From Rattus norvegicus (Eukaryota > Chordata > Mammalia > Rodentia > Muridae), in assembly GCF_036323735.1 (NCBI RefSeq), contig NC_086019.1:233104102-233168101 (forward strand): a stretch of 64,000 nt of DNA. Direction: 5' to 3'. The position numbers and the translations under genes are program-made. The notes beneath the pieces are model-generated. The model had not been told where the DNA came from. It worked only from the letters and a program-made list of their open reading frames with translations, and made no database searches. Shown here piece after piece: positions 45,895 to 60,589 of this stretch (the stretch's first letter is position 1; each line of letters opens with the position of its first letter).

Positions 45895-46560
45895 CGAGTC
45901 AGCAGTGGTGGTATTACCTTGCAGAGACAGCCAGGCCTCAGCCTCGGCTTGCGTCAGCAGGAGGAACCTGGAGGAGGACAAGGAGAAGTTCTCTATTGCG
46001 CCTTTCTCAGCAAAGCGAAGATCAGGGAATAAGAGAGAGTAAAAAAAAACATTGCACAGCTAGCTCTACAAGCAAGCTTAGCTCAGCCTTTGTCACTGTC
46101 TGTCTAGACCTATTTATAACTCTAAATATCATGAGTCCTCCACGGGTCTGACCTCAGCACATGCTTTGCCTCAGCACGCGTGTCTGTCTTAGCTGACATC
46201 ACTCTGTCAATCAGCCAGAGTCTGCGCAAGCGGCAAGAAACTGCAGCATACCTCTCTATGGTGCGTCTCTCTCTATGGAGTCCAGACACATGTAGCTCAA
46301 CTACTTGATGTAAGGCAGACCAATACATGTGTGTTGTTAGCAAAGAATCCCTCATCACACGTCCTTTCACATGCTTGGTTTAGCAGAACATTCTCTCTGT
46401 CTCTCTCTCCTGTGTGTGCCTCAGTGAGATGTTGCTTCACAAGTCTGCCTTAGCCAGTCACCTGTGTCCACTTCAGGAAAACACCCCTTCATGTGTTCAC
46501 CCCAGCAAAATATCATCCAACGCAACTGACTTTCCAAAGAGCCCTTGAGTTTCTACTTCA
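45895..46560. mobile_element. Possible rodent LTR or RMER-type repeat (unclassified)
   Basis: A CpG-bearing, more GC-rich stretch: 'gtcagcaggaggaacctgg', 'ttctcagcaaagcgaagat', 'agctctacaagcaagctta' and 'gtctagacctatttataac', then repeated motifs of the type 'catgcttggtttagcagaac', 'gtctgccttagccagtcac' and 'gtgttcaccccagcaaaat'. It looks like a dispersed rodent repeat with an internal degenerate tandem part. No retroviral gene is attached. Confidence 0.4.
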
Positions 46561-46784
46561 ATTGCCCACCTTAACTAAGGGCACTAAGATTTACATTTCA
46601 CAGATGGCCGTAAGACTTACTTGAGATAACAATGTGGCAAGAAAGCATTCTCACTACTTAGACAGTTGTGTGTCAGTCATGAGGAGGACATTTACTTAAA
46701 ATGGGTAAGCAGAAACCAAAAGGAGCCTCTGACAACCTAATTGCTGACTGGCTGCATGGGGGGGTGGTTGCTTTAGGAAGGCAG

Positions 46785-47220
46785 TGTGGTAGTTGTTCGT
46801 TTTACTCTGTCCACACTACGTGAACAAAACAGCTCGAGGGTTTCTGAGCATCTCAGTTCCCCGTGTTGTGGAGAACCTGATGGACAGCTCTGCCAGTGTC
46901 AGTCCGGGTGTGTGGCAAGACAGACCGGGAAGCAGAGAGCATGAGAGGAAGCCAATAGGTATGGTCTTCGGAGGACTGTCCCATGGGGATGGAATGTTAG
47001 ATCATGGCTTGCCTGGCATTCCCAAGTGTTAACCTCCGTTTTCAGGAACACAAAGACCTAACGAACAAAACTCAGAACACTAGCCCCTAGCACCAGACAT
47101 ACATCCATGTGGGGCCCCACGCTCTCAAAGTTCCACATCTTCACCAAATAATGCCACCATCTGGGGAAGAAACTATAGCCCTGGGGGGGAGGGCCCATTT
47201 CCTATGCAAATCATAACAGA
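46785..47220 (-). mobile_element. MT-like MaLR LTR, minus strand, diverged
   Basis: 'tgttgtggagaacctgatg', 'gaccgggaagcagagagca' and 'atgccaccatctggggaag', then 'tatgcaaatcataacag', follow the antisense MT-like order. More diverged than the 34.06-kb copy. Confidence 0.5.
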
Positions 47221-48239
47221 TGACTATGACTCCAAAAACAGATGAGAAAGAATTAAGGGTTCTTGTGGAAGATTTGTGTATTTTTGTTGTTACTGTAATA
47301 TAACCCAGCCTTTTCTCCTTTTTTTTTGAAAGTGACTGTGCCCAGACTTTTGTTCTGATTAGCTGAATTCCTACACTAACTCCTCATTCAAACCTCCCTT
47401 CACTCAGCCCTTTGACCTTGGCACACCCTCTCGTGCCTTGCCTTTTTTGTTTTGTTTAGTAAAAGGCTTAGATAGCTCATTCCTTTCCTATTACCTCTGC
47501 TTGCCACCTCCTCCGAGCTGCAGGGCTGGCGCTGTACCCCTACCATACAACAGCCAGTCAGGTATGTGTGTGGCTGTGCTGACATTACCTACACAGTACC
47601 ATGATCCATCCAGATGTAGCTCCTTGAAGGTGGAATATTTCTGATTAGCGCAATGTTTTCTTGGTAAGGTTTTCTAGCTAAGTGGAGTCACCAATTCTCC
47701 ACCAAACCTGTCCTGTATGTCGCCCATTACTCCACCACTGGCCTAGTTTTTATATCGGATTCTGGTTTTCCTTGCTACTCTCTCTTACTTATCTTTATTG
47801 TCCTCTCAGCTGGATTCATTGCACACATGTTCAGGACGCCCATGCCAGCAATTCAGCAGCACCACCGATAGCGACAGAACAGGCTCATCAACTCCCAAGA
47901 CCCACTCCATATATCCCTTGGATCTTTTAAGTGTTCTTTCTATTCCCATACTGTCAAAAGTGACAACAGTAAATCGGAAATGGATGTTTAATGCCAGCAT
48001 CCTGGACAGGGAAACAGTAGAAGAAGTTTGTATCAATTAGAGTAAAATCTCTCTTCAGTTACACATGACCTGGGCAGAATCCTTATATGGTCTTCAGAAT
48101 TTCAACCCTGATGCTCGACCTGTCATGATCCTTGCTCCCCAGGCCTGAAAGGGAAGTAGAGAATGTGGAGGGATATCCCCATCCCTACCACTATGGCTAT
48201 TACTTGTTTTATAGCAAGATAGATTCTGTGTGTCTTTCT
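47221..48239. other. No gene recognised
   Basis: Unassigned. 'atgtagctccttgaaggtg' near 47615 hints at an L2 fragment. Confidence 0.4.
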
Positions 48240-48530
48240 AGCTGTGTACAGCATACACAGTACATGCTTATGTGTGTGTACATATATGTATGTGCATGGA
48301 AGGCCAGAGTTGACACCCAGTGATCCCACTGACTCCTTAAAACAGGATCTCTCCCTGAGCCTAGTTAAATGGGTTGGGCAGTAAACTCGAGGAGTCTGCC
48401 ACACCCCTAGCACTAGGGCCACAGACATATCACGCAATGCTGGATTTTTACATGGATGTTGAGGTTCTGGGTTTATGTCCTTGTGCTTAGGGGGCTGATG
48501 CTTTGTTAACTGAGCCATTTCCCTCACCCC
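48240..48530 (-). mobile_element. B4-type composite SINE, minus strand
   Basis: From left: TG-rich tail, 'aacaggatctctccctgag', 'cagtaaactcgaggagtct', 'atgttgaggttctgggttt', 'gtccttgtgcttaggggg' and 'taactgagccatttccctc'. This is a B1-like part followed by an ID-like head on the minus strand. Confidence 0.7.
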
Positions 48531-49849
48531 ACAAATGGGTTTTGTAGATATAATTATGGTTCCCATTTAGTTGACTTTCAGTTACTCAAGAGTAAGCATT
48601 TCCCCCCATAGCCAGATTGGTGTCGTTAGAGAAGACCTTAAAAGGAATGAGTAAGAACAGTAGCTATTTTCCTGCTGATTTCAAAGAAAAGGCCACATAG
48701 TCAATTATCCTTAAAGGGGAAACGTAGTGAGGATTGAAAGTGAATTTCAGCTGATATCGAAGAAGAAAGGGACCTCAGTCCTATGACCCTAAGAAGCTAG
48801 ATTCTTCTGTCTGTTGGATGAGCTGGGACTCTTGGCTCCAGAGAAGGCTGCCTAGAGCCCAGCCCCGGCAGTTCACATGCAGCTGGGCTCAGAACTCACG
48901 CCATACCCAAAACTTTCACCTTGAGAAATGAAAGCAAACAGCAACACATTGCTGGAAGCCACACAAAGTGTGGTGATTTGGTTTATAACAATAGGAGAAA
49001 AGTCATAGAAGAGTGCATGTCAAATGACAGACATGTGATCACCTGTTAGGTTATGCTATACACAGGAAACAGAGTTTAGTAAACCAGAGAGCAGTAAGAA
49101 AGGAAGCTTGTATGCAGTTGAAACAGTAAAGAAATCTTAGAGTTACTAGGGAAGACAGATTCACGCTGGTTTTCAACGTGGTTATTATCCTATCAGTATG
49201 ATTCTCCCTCATACAGTTACATTAACATTGTTCATTTATAAATTGTAACAATATTTTAATAGATTTATGGATACATATGCAATAAACTGCTAGTAAGTGA
49301 AGAGTATCATTGGCTTACCCTGACCTATGCACATGACAGGACATTATCACAGTGGAAATTGTGAACATGTGTGTCATGCCCCAAAATGAGATTTGAAGTC
49401 CCTATGTGATCTTACTCCTACAATGGGGAATGGCAATGTGAAACTGCCAACATAGGACAAGAATATTAATGTTTCCCCCAGCTTTTTCTGATTTTCCCCA
49501 CACAGTATCCATATGACAACCAATCACCTTTGCAGGTCTGTGATCCCAATAGAGAACAATATAAAAAGGAGCAGGAAAAACACATTCCTTCTTCTAATGT
49601 TCAAGCAAATGGTTATTATTGTATCAGTTTGGTATTTATGAATAGGAGGTTCAGTATCCAGACATGCATTTTTCAGTCATGTTCAAACTGCTTCACCATG
49701 AATAATGTGTGAATAAGGAAAATACAATGTCCCCATGTGTGTCCAAGTTCAGGCATCGATCCTTCCAAACTTTTGCATACAACATTATTTACATGCATTG
49801 ACTAGCATTTCTTCTAGTTCTCCTTTGGGTTATTTTCTATCTACTTCTG
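48531..49849. other. No gene recognised
   Basis: Unassigned sequence. Confidence 0.5.
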
Positions 49850-49972
49850 AGAAAGAGAGCAAGAGAGCGAGAGAGCGAGAGAGCGAGAGAGTGAGAGAGA
49901 GAGAGAGAGCGAGAGAGAGAGAGAGGGAGGGAGGGGATGGGAGGGGAGGGGAGGGGAGAAGAGAAGAGAAGT
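49850..49972. repeat. (GAGAGAGC)n-(GGGGA)n homopurine-rich array
   Basis: GA units with a periodic C about every 8 bases, passing into GGGA/GGGGA units: about 120 bp, almost free of T. Confidence 0.95.
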
Positions 49973-50634
49973 TAGTAGTGGAGGTCAACAGTGGTTTCTT
50001 TCTTCTTTTCCCTGATTCTCTATAAATTATTTGAACAACTTTTTGATTTCAGGAATATTAACTACAGCCAAAGTTAATAGTGCCCCCTGTGGTGTGTGTA
50101 GTGTATGTATGTGTGTAGTGTTTGCACATGTCTATGTGTATTGTGTTTGTATAAGAAGGTATAAGACAGACATCATCATCTTCAGTTTTTGAGTTCGTAG
50201 AAATCTAAGTGAACCTTAGATGTCTCTGAACGAGAGAAAACAGGAAAAAATTAAAATTACATTAGATTATCCTTACATCACCTAGATAAAAGTTGGGGTC
50301 CTTAGAGTTATCTGTAGGAAATTTTATGTTTGACTCTTGTCCTTCAGTATACAGGTGTGAACTTTTATAACTGTGTACCAGATAAACTTTTACAAAGTCT
50401 TCTTGTCACAGTGAACTCTCGCCCTAGATGAAATGATATTTTTAGGACTGCTACTGATGGCTCCTGCTTCACAGAGGCTCTGAATGTTCCAAAGCCCTTC
50501 ATGTCTCTGTCTCTTCTGATGATTTAGTGTCCTGTGAAGCAGACAGAGTAAGTGTTTCTTTCCCTATAAAGACAGAGAAAAGTCCCTGCCCATATGAGGT
50601 GCAGACGGGCTCTCCAGAGTACTGCACCTGTTTT

Positions 50635-50640
<6 letters not shown>
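49973..50640. other. No gene; small TG patch
   Basis: Unassigned, with a TG/TATG-rich patch at about 50090-50155. Confidence 0.5.
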
Positions 50641-50708
<68 letters not shown>

Positions 50709-50900
50709 TGTGTGTTGTGTGTGTGTGGTGTGTTGTGTGTGTGTTTGTCTGTGAGTGTGTGTGTGTGTGGTGTGTGTGTGGTGTGTGGTGTGTGTGTTTG
50801 TCTGTGTGTGTGTGATGTGTGTGTGTGTGTGGTGTGTGTGTGGTGTGGTATGTATGTGTTTGTCTGTGTGTGTGTGTGTGTGAGGTGTGTGTGTGTGTGA
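50641..50900. repeat. (TC)n-(TG)n compound array with minisatellite-like units
   Basis: A pure TC tract of 50 bp is followed by about 210 bp of TG-rich sequence. The marker 'tttgtctgtg' recurs at 50744, 50797 and 50859, implying units of roughly 53 to 62 bp. The Cys-Val-rich and Thr-His-rich frames are repeat translations. Confidence 0.96.
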
Positions 50901-53439
<2,539 letters not shown>

Positions 53440-53800
53440 ATGGTACAAATGAGAAACGTCTCCCACAGTCTCTTGTATATGAACCCTTATCCTCAGATGG
53501 TGATGCTGTTTAAGGAGGCTACGGAATGCTTGGGATATGGAGTCTTTCGGAAGGAAGTAAATCTCTGGGAGCATATTTTCAGAATTTATAGCTTCCTGGC
53601 ACTTGCGGTTTGTTTCCTTTTAGCTTCCAATGTGCTGATAAAGATCTCTCCTTCCTGTCCCTGTTGCTATTCTTTCCTTGCCATTAAGGACATCTAACTC
53701 TCTGGGACTGTAAGCTCAAGCCCGAAGAAGCTTTTCTAAGGTTGATTTTGTTCCTGTTATTTTATCAGAGTATCAGAAAATTAAGTGCCACAGATGCCAA
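53440..53800 (+). mobile_element. MT-like MaLR LTR, plus strand, diverged
   Basis: 'gatgctgtttaaggaggct', 'gggatatggagtctttcgg', 'tttccttgccattaagga', 'ctctgggactgtaagctc' and 'agagtatcagaaaattaag' follow the rodent MT-like LTR order. The 85-codon frame inside it is incidental. Confidence 0.55.
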
Positions 53801-54199
53801 GCGAAAAGCCTAAGTTCCACTGCCCCTGAGTCATTTCTGCATCTTGGCCACATAGGCAGCTAAATGTGTCATGGGGATTCCAGTCTGGTTATAAAGAGTA
53901 CAGAGCCTCTAGTCTGGGTTCCTTGCTGACACCACAGCCCTGAATATGCAATTGTCATTTCTATGTCTTTGCTTCTTCGGAACAAGAGGACTTTGAAACA
54001 AAAGAGCCAGTAGAACCATGTTGTCTACTCTGGTATGTTCTGAGTTCAAAACTGCCTGGCCTAACTCCATTGAGTATTGATTTCTTTGGACGATTGGATT
54101 GCTGGCTGGCTCAGTCTATGTGTATATATTCTTCCTGATCAAGAATTTTCATAGTCTATCTTCTAGACTCTTCATAGCACTGGATGTGCATTTGTTTAA
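53801..54199. other. No gene recognised
   Basis: Unassigned sequence up to the young ID insertion. Confidence 0.5.
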
Positions 54200-54343
54200 T
54201 AAATAGACCAATGGGGGTTGGGGATTTAGCTCAGTGGTAGAGCGCTTGCCTAGCAAGCGCAAGGCCCTGGGTTCGGTCCCCAGCTCTGAAAAAAAGAAAA
54301 TAAAAAAAATAAAAAAAAATAAAAAAAATAAATAGACCAATGG
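54200..54343 (+). mobile_element. Young rat ID SINE with perfect 15-bp target duplication
   Basis: The ID body starts at about 54213-54215 ('gggttggggatttagctc') and continues 'agagcgcttgcctagcaag' and 'ccctgggttcggtccccag', followed by an A-rich tail punctuated by single G and T to 54328. The direct repeat 'taaatagaccaatgg' flanks it at 54200-54214 and 54329-54343. The Pol III A box ('tagctcagtgg') and B box ('ggttcggtccc') are intact. It is close to BC1, so this is the youngest SINE in the window. The overlapping 63-codon minus-strand frame is not a gene. Confidence 0.97.
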
Positions 54344-55379
54344 TATTGACCCTGAGCACCAATCACATCAAGCTGATATCTTTTTACTAGACATCCAGTA
54401 CTGCCTATTTATGCTTCTGCTATCTGGTTCCCCCAAACTTCTCTTTCTTACAGAACGCATTATCTAAATCCTTCCAACCCATGAGGAGCCATCGCTGATG
54501 TCACCAGCCATGCAGGACTGACGAAATTAATTTCTTTGCCTTTGACTTTGGCATTAAGGGCATTTGCACAAACGCACATTGCATGCAACCCAAAACTCAC
54601 AGAGTACAAATGTTTGCCTATTTGAGTATTTTTGGTTTACTTCTAATCTTAAAATGGGCATTTGTTTGATAGCACATGAGGAACTGAAGTGTTTACAAGG
54701 AGCCTTAGAAGTGAGGCAATGAACAATTACAGCCATCACCCACATTAACTCTCATTTACCAAGCAGCCTTGGTAATATTTCAGTCTTGAGAATTTATATC
54801 TAGATTGCTATGACAGTGCAGCAGGCGCTATCATTAATTCCTTTTGAATGAAAGGTCTAGAAAGTTTTGGAGACAAGAATCTTCATTTTGGGGGTAGGTC
54901 ATTGCTTCCTACAGGCACAGGACTAATAAACCTATCAAGTTTATTTAAACATGAACATTGTCTTATCTTTGAATCCCTCTCAATAAAACAAAGTTGTCAT
55001 TTATCTAATTGATCAACTACACTACACTTGTTTACTGAACTTTGTTGTTATCTCTGTGTATATGATAATGAATTAAAAGCAGGGTAATGCATATTATTGT
55101 ACAATGGTGTTCCTCGGTGAAATCCCACCCTTGTACATATCTGTAGATCAGTACCAGAGAATCCCAATGGTCTCTAGAAATATGTCCCATCTTTATTTTC
55201 AAGATTTGTACTCAAGTAAATAATTTCCCCAAGTGAATATAATATTTTCCATGAGGATTGCTACTGACCTTATTTGTGGTCTCTCTATAAGAGGTCTATT
55301 CTTCCCTAAATATTTGGCTCAAATTCATCTCCTTTAAATGCTCTCATTGATCTATACTTAAAGACTAACTGCTTCTGCC
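54344..55379. other. No gene; AT-rich unique-looking DNA
   Basis: No repeat recognised. 54770-55090 is AT-rich with homeobox-like 'attaa' words, but conservation cannot be judged from one sequence. Confidence 0.45.
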
Positions 55380-55545
55380 CCTTCCCTTGTTGTTTGGTAT
55401 AACGTCCATTTGTAAATGTGCTTAGAAACTCAGCCTTCCCATCAACAGTAAAGCTCCTTTTCAGTAGAGGTTTATTAGGGTTAATAAGAGTTCCTGGCAT
55501 GTAGATGTAACTCAGTAAATATTTAAGTTAATGAACCAAAACTCA
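55380..55545 (+). mobile_element. L2-type LINE 3' end (mammal-wide)
   Basis: 'cagtaaagctccttttcag', then 'gagttcctggcatgtagat' and 'aactcagtaaatatttaag', match the L2 end (usual form 'ctggcacatagtaggtgctcaataaatat'). Confidence 0.65.
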
Positions 55546-58369
55546 ACTCATTTAAACTTAAAAGATCTCTAAGTAGTAAAGTTGAAGACATCATGAAAGT
55601 ACAATATTGTATCGAACTCTCAGCTTTTGAGACAAAGACCAACAATACCAGGTGCTGGTCAAAGGTGGAGAGTCAAGAACTATGAAAACATTATCGGTGA
55701 GTACATAACAATTACAGCAAGTTATTAACCAGTCTGGGATATTCCCTTCAGAAATAAAAATATGTCACCCCCACTACATCATTCATAAATTTCAAACCTA
55801 GGCTCTCATTTCTCTTTGGTAATTACTTACATGCACTCAGAGACACGAAGATCTATGAGTTTCCATAGCTTTAGCTTGAGAGCATTTTTTTTGTCAGCAG
55901 GTGCATAAACATGCAAAATGTATTTAGAGCATATCTAAACAATAGAGTTCTCGATATTTAAAAGATTTAAAAGAAAGAACTACAGTTATATTAAAAAAAA
56001 CATAAGCAAGTCAGGCATTCTCTTCAGAGTGAAAAAAAACCAGCCTACCCAGTTAAAATGAAATGCTTGTGAAAATTCCATTTATGTAAGAGTCTAGAAA
56101 ACGTGAACTCAGCCCTGCTGATGGAAACAAATCAATGTCTCTCGGGATACGAGTAGATGTGACAAAGTGAAGCAGGGCCCAAGGGAACACTTTCTATTGC
56201 TCAATGGAAATGTTTGCTGTCTTTACTATGGTGATGGTTTCTTTGGTGTCTCTCCCAAGTGCATTTTTGAAGTATCTACAGCATGTTATATAACACTACA
56301 CCTTAATAAATTATAGCACAAGAACACAATAAAACCATTTAGTATGTTAAAATCAACACCCCCATATCTCATAAGATATATGCAAGAAAAGTGAAGTTTC
56401 CTGGCAGAATACAGTGAAAATGCACAGTTGGAAACTACTACCTGGTTCTTGCTACAGTATCAGCCCACATAACAGGAACTAAACACAGGTAGGCAAGGGG
56501 ATGCACATTCTCTTCAAATAGCAGTTGGAATTCCTTGAATGTGACTACATAGCATTAGTTATGTGATTAACATAGGGAACACTGAGATCTTTAGCAGATT
56601 TTAACTCTGCTCAATATAGACATTGGAGTAATTAAGACTTGCCAGAGAAACCTTCTGTAGTTAAATTTTCCTGGACTCTTAATTTTTATATAGTGTTGGC
56701 ATTGGAGGGTGGTTACCACCATCCCCATCCCTAGTGGCACCGTATCAGGACTAGCACCATTCTTCTCCACTAACACTGCTATATCAGGACTTTACTAAGA
56801 GCGAGAGTGTTACTATGGTAAACTGTGTGAGAGTGAGGCCTGCCCTAGGGTGGGATTCTATGCTCTAGAAGCATCTGGTCTGCCAGAAATACATGACATA
56901 AATATCACCCAGAGAGACAAGGGTCATTAGTCATGCACAAGAACCAAGGAAAAGTCCCAGACATAGTGAAGAACACCTCCACCCCTATGTGTAGACTGGA
57001 CAAATTCTTAGAGTTTAGAATTGTTCATTTGGAACTGAGATGGAGAGAGTATTGCTTATTTTAATGCTTTAATAAATATAAAATGGCAGTTAATGTATAT
57101 ATAAAGACATTCAGTTCCTATCTCTCAAGACTGACTCCAGCATAGAGTTCATGATCTGTACTGAAGGAAAAAGTCTTTATTAAAGGCCTATTAAAGAAGA
57201 AAAAGAAAATTTAGTTGAGAGGCTCTTGAATAGTACTAAACATTGTTTGGGACAACCTTATAAATTAATTGACTTTAGTACTACTTTGAGCAGGCATTAA
57301 AGGAGACAGAGACAAGAGATCAAACCCAAGACATCATCCATTGGGGAAGAGCTGCTCCCCCAGTTTCAGTTCTGAAATGATGACAGAGACAGACAGAACA
57401 AGAGAACAGCGTTTGTACTTACATGCATCTAGGAGCTTTGGTGGAATTAAAACAATCACTAGTTTTCTTTATCTGTGATTTCTGTTTGCTTAAATTTTGT
57501 ACTTATTTTGATAGTGAATGGTCTCATGATGAGAAAGCCAAGCACTAAGCTGAAAGGAGAGCCGATTTGTCTGATATACCTTTCCTACTCTTGTGGGAAA
57601 CTTGGCTAGTCTCATTATGCACCTGGAGCAGAAAAGTCATCAGTAAATATCAACAACTAAGGAACTGCAAAAGCCCACCTTCCCTGCTTACCCCTCAACT
57701 TCGTGCCAGTGCCATGGGAAGCAAAGTTCTGACGTCTCTTTCCTTTTATCCATCAGAAAATGGCATGGATTCATTGAAACTATGAAAAGTAAGAAATCAA
57801 AAGGCAAAGGAGAATTGAGAATCCTTCCATACACATGTAGAACCCTTTGTGACTTCTAAGGAGAGACTTGTTCTAATATAAAACAGGAAAAGCAGAATAA
57901 AAATCCAAGGGAGGGACACTTGGAAAAGAGTGGAAACCATAAATTTCATTAAGTGCTTGTGTCTTCATACCCCTAGCTGTTCTGGAGTGACAGAAGGATT
58001 CCATCTAAGACACTAAAACTAAATACAGATTGAGCAGTATTGACCCCAAATTACAACATGTTGTCTGGCAAGTTGATGGATCAGAAGTCTCAGATTTCAG
58101 AACACTTTCAACATCGGGGTCATCGGGATGTTCCGCTAGTGCAGTTTATACAATATTCTAAAACTTAAATTTTTCTGAAATCGGAACTCTTTCTGGCTCC
58201 AAACTCCCAGAATGAATTGCACTCAAGCTGTACTTTTATCAGAGAATGACAAGATCTATGCTCTTAGTTAGAGTATAAATCTATGAGAAGCCTATCTTTT
58301 CCGGAACATCTCTGAGACTCATTTCACTTGGATTCATTTCAGTATACTTTGTGTTTTCCTTTCCTCTGG
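55546..58369. other. No gene or clear repeat recognised
   Basis: The longest stretch without an assignable element. It is AT-rich, and open frames are all below 75 codons without domains. Confidence 0.45.
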
Positions 58370-58550
58370 ACAGCAAGGACCTGAGCTCTGAAATTGAGCT
58401 TCTGTGTTCAAGTCCTAGGCTTACCTTTCACTGCACTGGTGAGCTTGAGCAATGTACATTGATTCTCTTCATGTTTCTTAGTGGTAAAATGGAGACCGTG
58501 TGTTGAGAATGCCAGAGTACCTGGTATTTGTGAATACTGAATAAATATTC
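58370..58550 (+). mobile_element. MIR SINE, plus strand
   Basis: 'tgcactggtgagcttgagc', 'aatgtacattgattctctt' and 'tagtggtaaaatggagacc', then 'actgaataaatattctg', follow MIR order. Diverged. Confidence 0.65.
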
Positions 58551-59114
58551 TGTTTTATTTTTTATTCTAGAGCACCCCTCCTACCTCCTTCCTTCATCAC
58601 TCTCTCTCTCTCTCTGTGATCCCCTCTCTCATTCTGTCCTTCCTTTATTACACAGAAACTCCCAGAAGTGGTCAGAACCCACATATCCATTAACACGGAT
58701 TCACAGAAGACTGGGATTGCTACTTTTCTTGAGTGTGGTTACTTCAAGGTAGACTTGACCAACTATTCTTTGAGTAGACCTTACATTTTCTGACTACCAC
58801 TTCTCTGTATTCACTGTGGCCCTGTGAAGGAGGAGAAGGAGAAAGGAGAAGAAAGCAAGAAGAGGAAAAATTGGGAGAAGGAGCAAGGAGGAAGCTCATA
58901 GTTTAAAGCATCAACCAATGAGAAATTCAGAAATGATTAATTAAAATCATGAGAAAACATAGTTTGAGAATCAGATCTTAAATATCATGTAAAGTAAACT
59001 TTGGTGAGTAAACATGAGTGGGAGGGTCAGAAGGGGAAAAGAAAATATACTAAGTCATGAAAATTGTTATCTTTAGGTGAAGATTAATATTTCTCCATTT
59101 ATATTTGTCTATTT
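58551..59114. other. No gene; CT- and GA-rich patches
   Basis: (CT)n patch at about 58601-58616 and a GA-rich tract at about 58828-58895; otherwise unassigned. Confidence 0.5.
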
Positions 59115-59314
59115 TATTGTTTTCAACCCGTGGGTCGCAACCCCTTTGGGGTCACATATCAGACATCCTGAGTACCAGATACTTGTATTAGGATTTATAA
59201 GAGTACAACATTACAGTTAGGAAGAAGTAACAAAATAATGTTTAGGTTGGTGGTCACCACAACACGAGGAAATGTATTAGAGGGTCACAGCATGAGGGAG
59301 AGTGAGAACCAATG
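59115..59314. mobile_element. SPIN-like (URR1-like) hAT non-autonomous element
   Basis: About 200 bp with inverted termini 'ttttcaacccgtgggtcgc' on the left and 'gagtgagaaccaatg' on the right. Internal landmarks are 'aacccctttggggtcac', 'acattacagttaggaagaa' and 'ggttggtggtcaccacaac'. The flanks 'gtctattt' and 'gcctattc' agree at 6 of 8 positions, as expected for an old 8-bp hAT target duplication. It has no transposase. Confidence 0.8.
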
Positions 59315-59319
59315 GCCTA

Positions 59320-60075
59320 TTCCATGGTGCATCTCCTTGTGACCATTTGTTAATGATACCTGGATTGTTTCCATACATTGACCATTGTGAATAGTGTTCT
59401 GCTTTTAATTTTTGAAACAAATCACCAAAATGTGCTATCCTTCTGAAAAATAATAATCACCCTATTTTATGTGCAATGATATACCACTATGATTTTGGAA
59501 ATCTTCTCTAGCCTTGACCCTTTCTCTAACAGAAATGGCTCTCCTGGGTCTCTGGCCATTGGTAAGTTTTGCCTGGCTTTGAACACTGTATGAAGAACAG
59601 TCCTATACTCTGACTTTTGTGTATGTTTCTTTTTAAACTCAACATCATGTTTGTAAACTTTATACATATTGATTTAGTCTAAAATGCATTATCATTACAG
59701 CAAAGCATTCATTGCATAGTTTTATCAAAATATCCATTTTATTATTGATGGGAATTTGAGTTGTTTTACTTCAATGGGAAATAATGCTGACAGGGAGATT
59801 TTGACAAGTTTTGGTGGAGGTGTGAAAACATATTGGAAGGTCTATTCACAGAGGAGACTCTCAAGGCCCGGGTTACACCATTGCTCTGCTTTAGTAGGTG
59901 TTGTATTCCCTGAATAGTATATGAGAATTTTAGCTTCTCAGTATCTTTACCAATTTGAATTTGTTACTTTTTATTTTTTGGTTTAACAATTCACTTTTCT
60001 CAGTGACTAGTTAAATCCATTACATTTTCCTATGTGTTCTGTTCATTTGAATACCCTCTCTGGTAGAGAGCCTTG
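59320..60075 (-). mobile_element. Ancient L1 (L1M-type) antisense fragments
   Basis: 'gaccattgtgaatagtgtt', 'attcattgcatagttttat', 'tattgatgggaatttgagt' and 'tcagtatctttaccaattt' match old mammalian L1 read in antisense. Alignment at 59420-59570 is unclear, so more than one fragment may be present. Confidence 0.6.
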
Positions 60076-60492
60076 TAATGGTTAATGTTCATTTTTAACT
60101 TGATTCCATTTAGAATCACCCAAGAGATTGAGGCACATTTCTGGGTGTGTGTCTGTGAGGCTATTTCCAGAGAAGATTAACTGAAACACTGCAGGAGTTC
60201 CTGATTGTGGAAAGGACTATTTCAGTGGCCAGGGACAGAGATAAAGTAAAGGGTGGACGAAGGAAAGCAGGAGAGGGATGGCATTTCCTTGCCTTGGCTC
60301 CCAGCTCTTCTGTGAAGGGAAGAGCCTCCACCACATGTTCCCATTGCCACATCCCGTGGTGTCCCAAAATGCCTTTCCTGCCTTGATGGATTGATGGTCA
60401 CTGAAACCAGGAGCCAAAGTAAATCTCTTCTTCTGTAAGTTGTTTCTGTAGTGTATTTTGTTTATAGGGACACAAAATAACTGATATTATCC
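60076..60492 (+). mobile_element. MT-like rodent LTR, near full length, plus strand
   Basis: 'ttagaatcacccaagagat', 'catttctgggtgtgtgtct', 'gaggctatttccagagaag' and 'cattgccacatcccgtgg', then 'taagttgtttctgtagtg'. Shares its order with the copies at 26750-27135 and 16340-16545. Confidence 0.6.
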
Positions 60493-60589
60493 TGTTTTAT
60501 GATCTCGCCTGCTTTTCTATTATGTTTTCTACACTGTTTTTTTCTTGCTGACTTAAAAATTCTTTATCCTGATTGGAGGTTTTAGTAGT

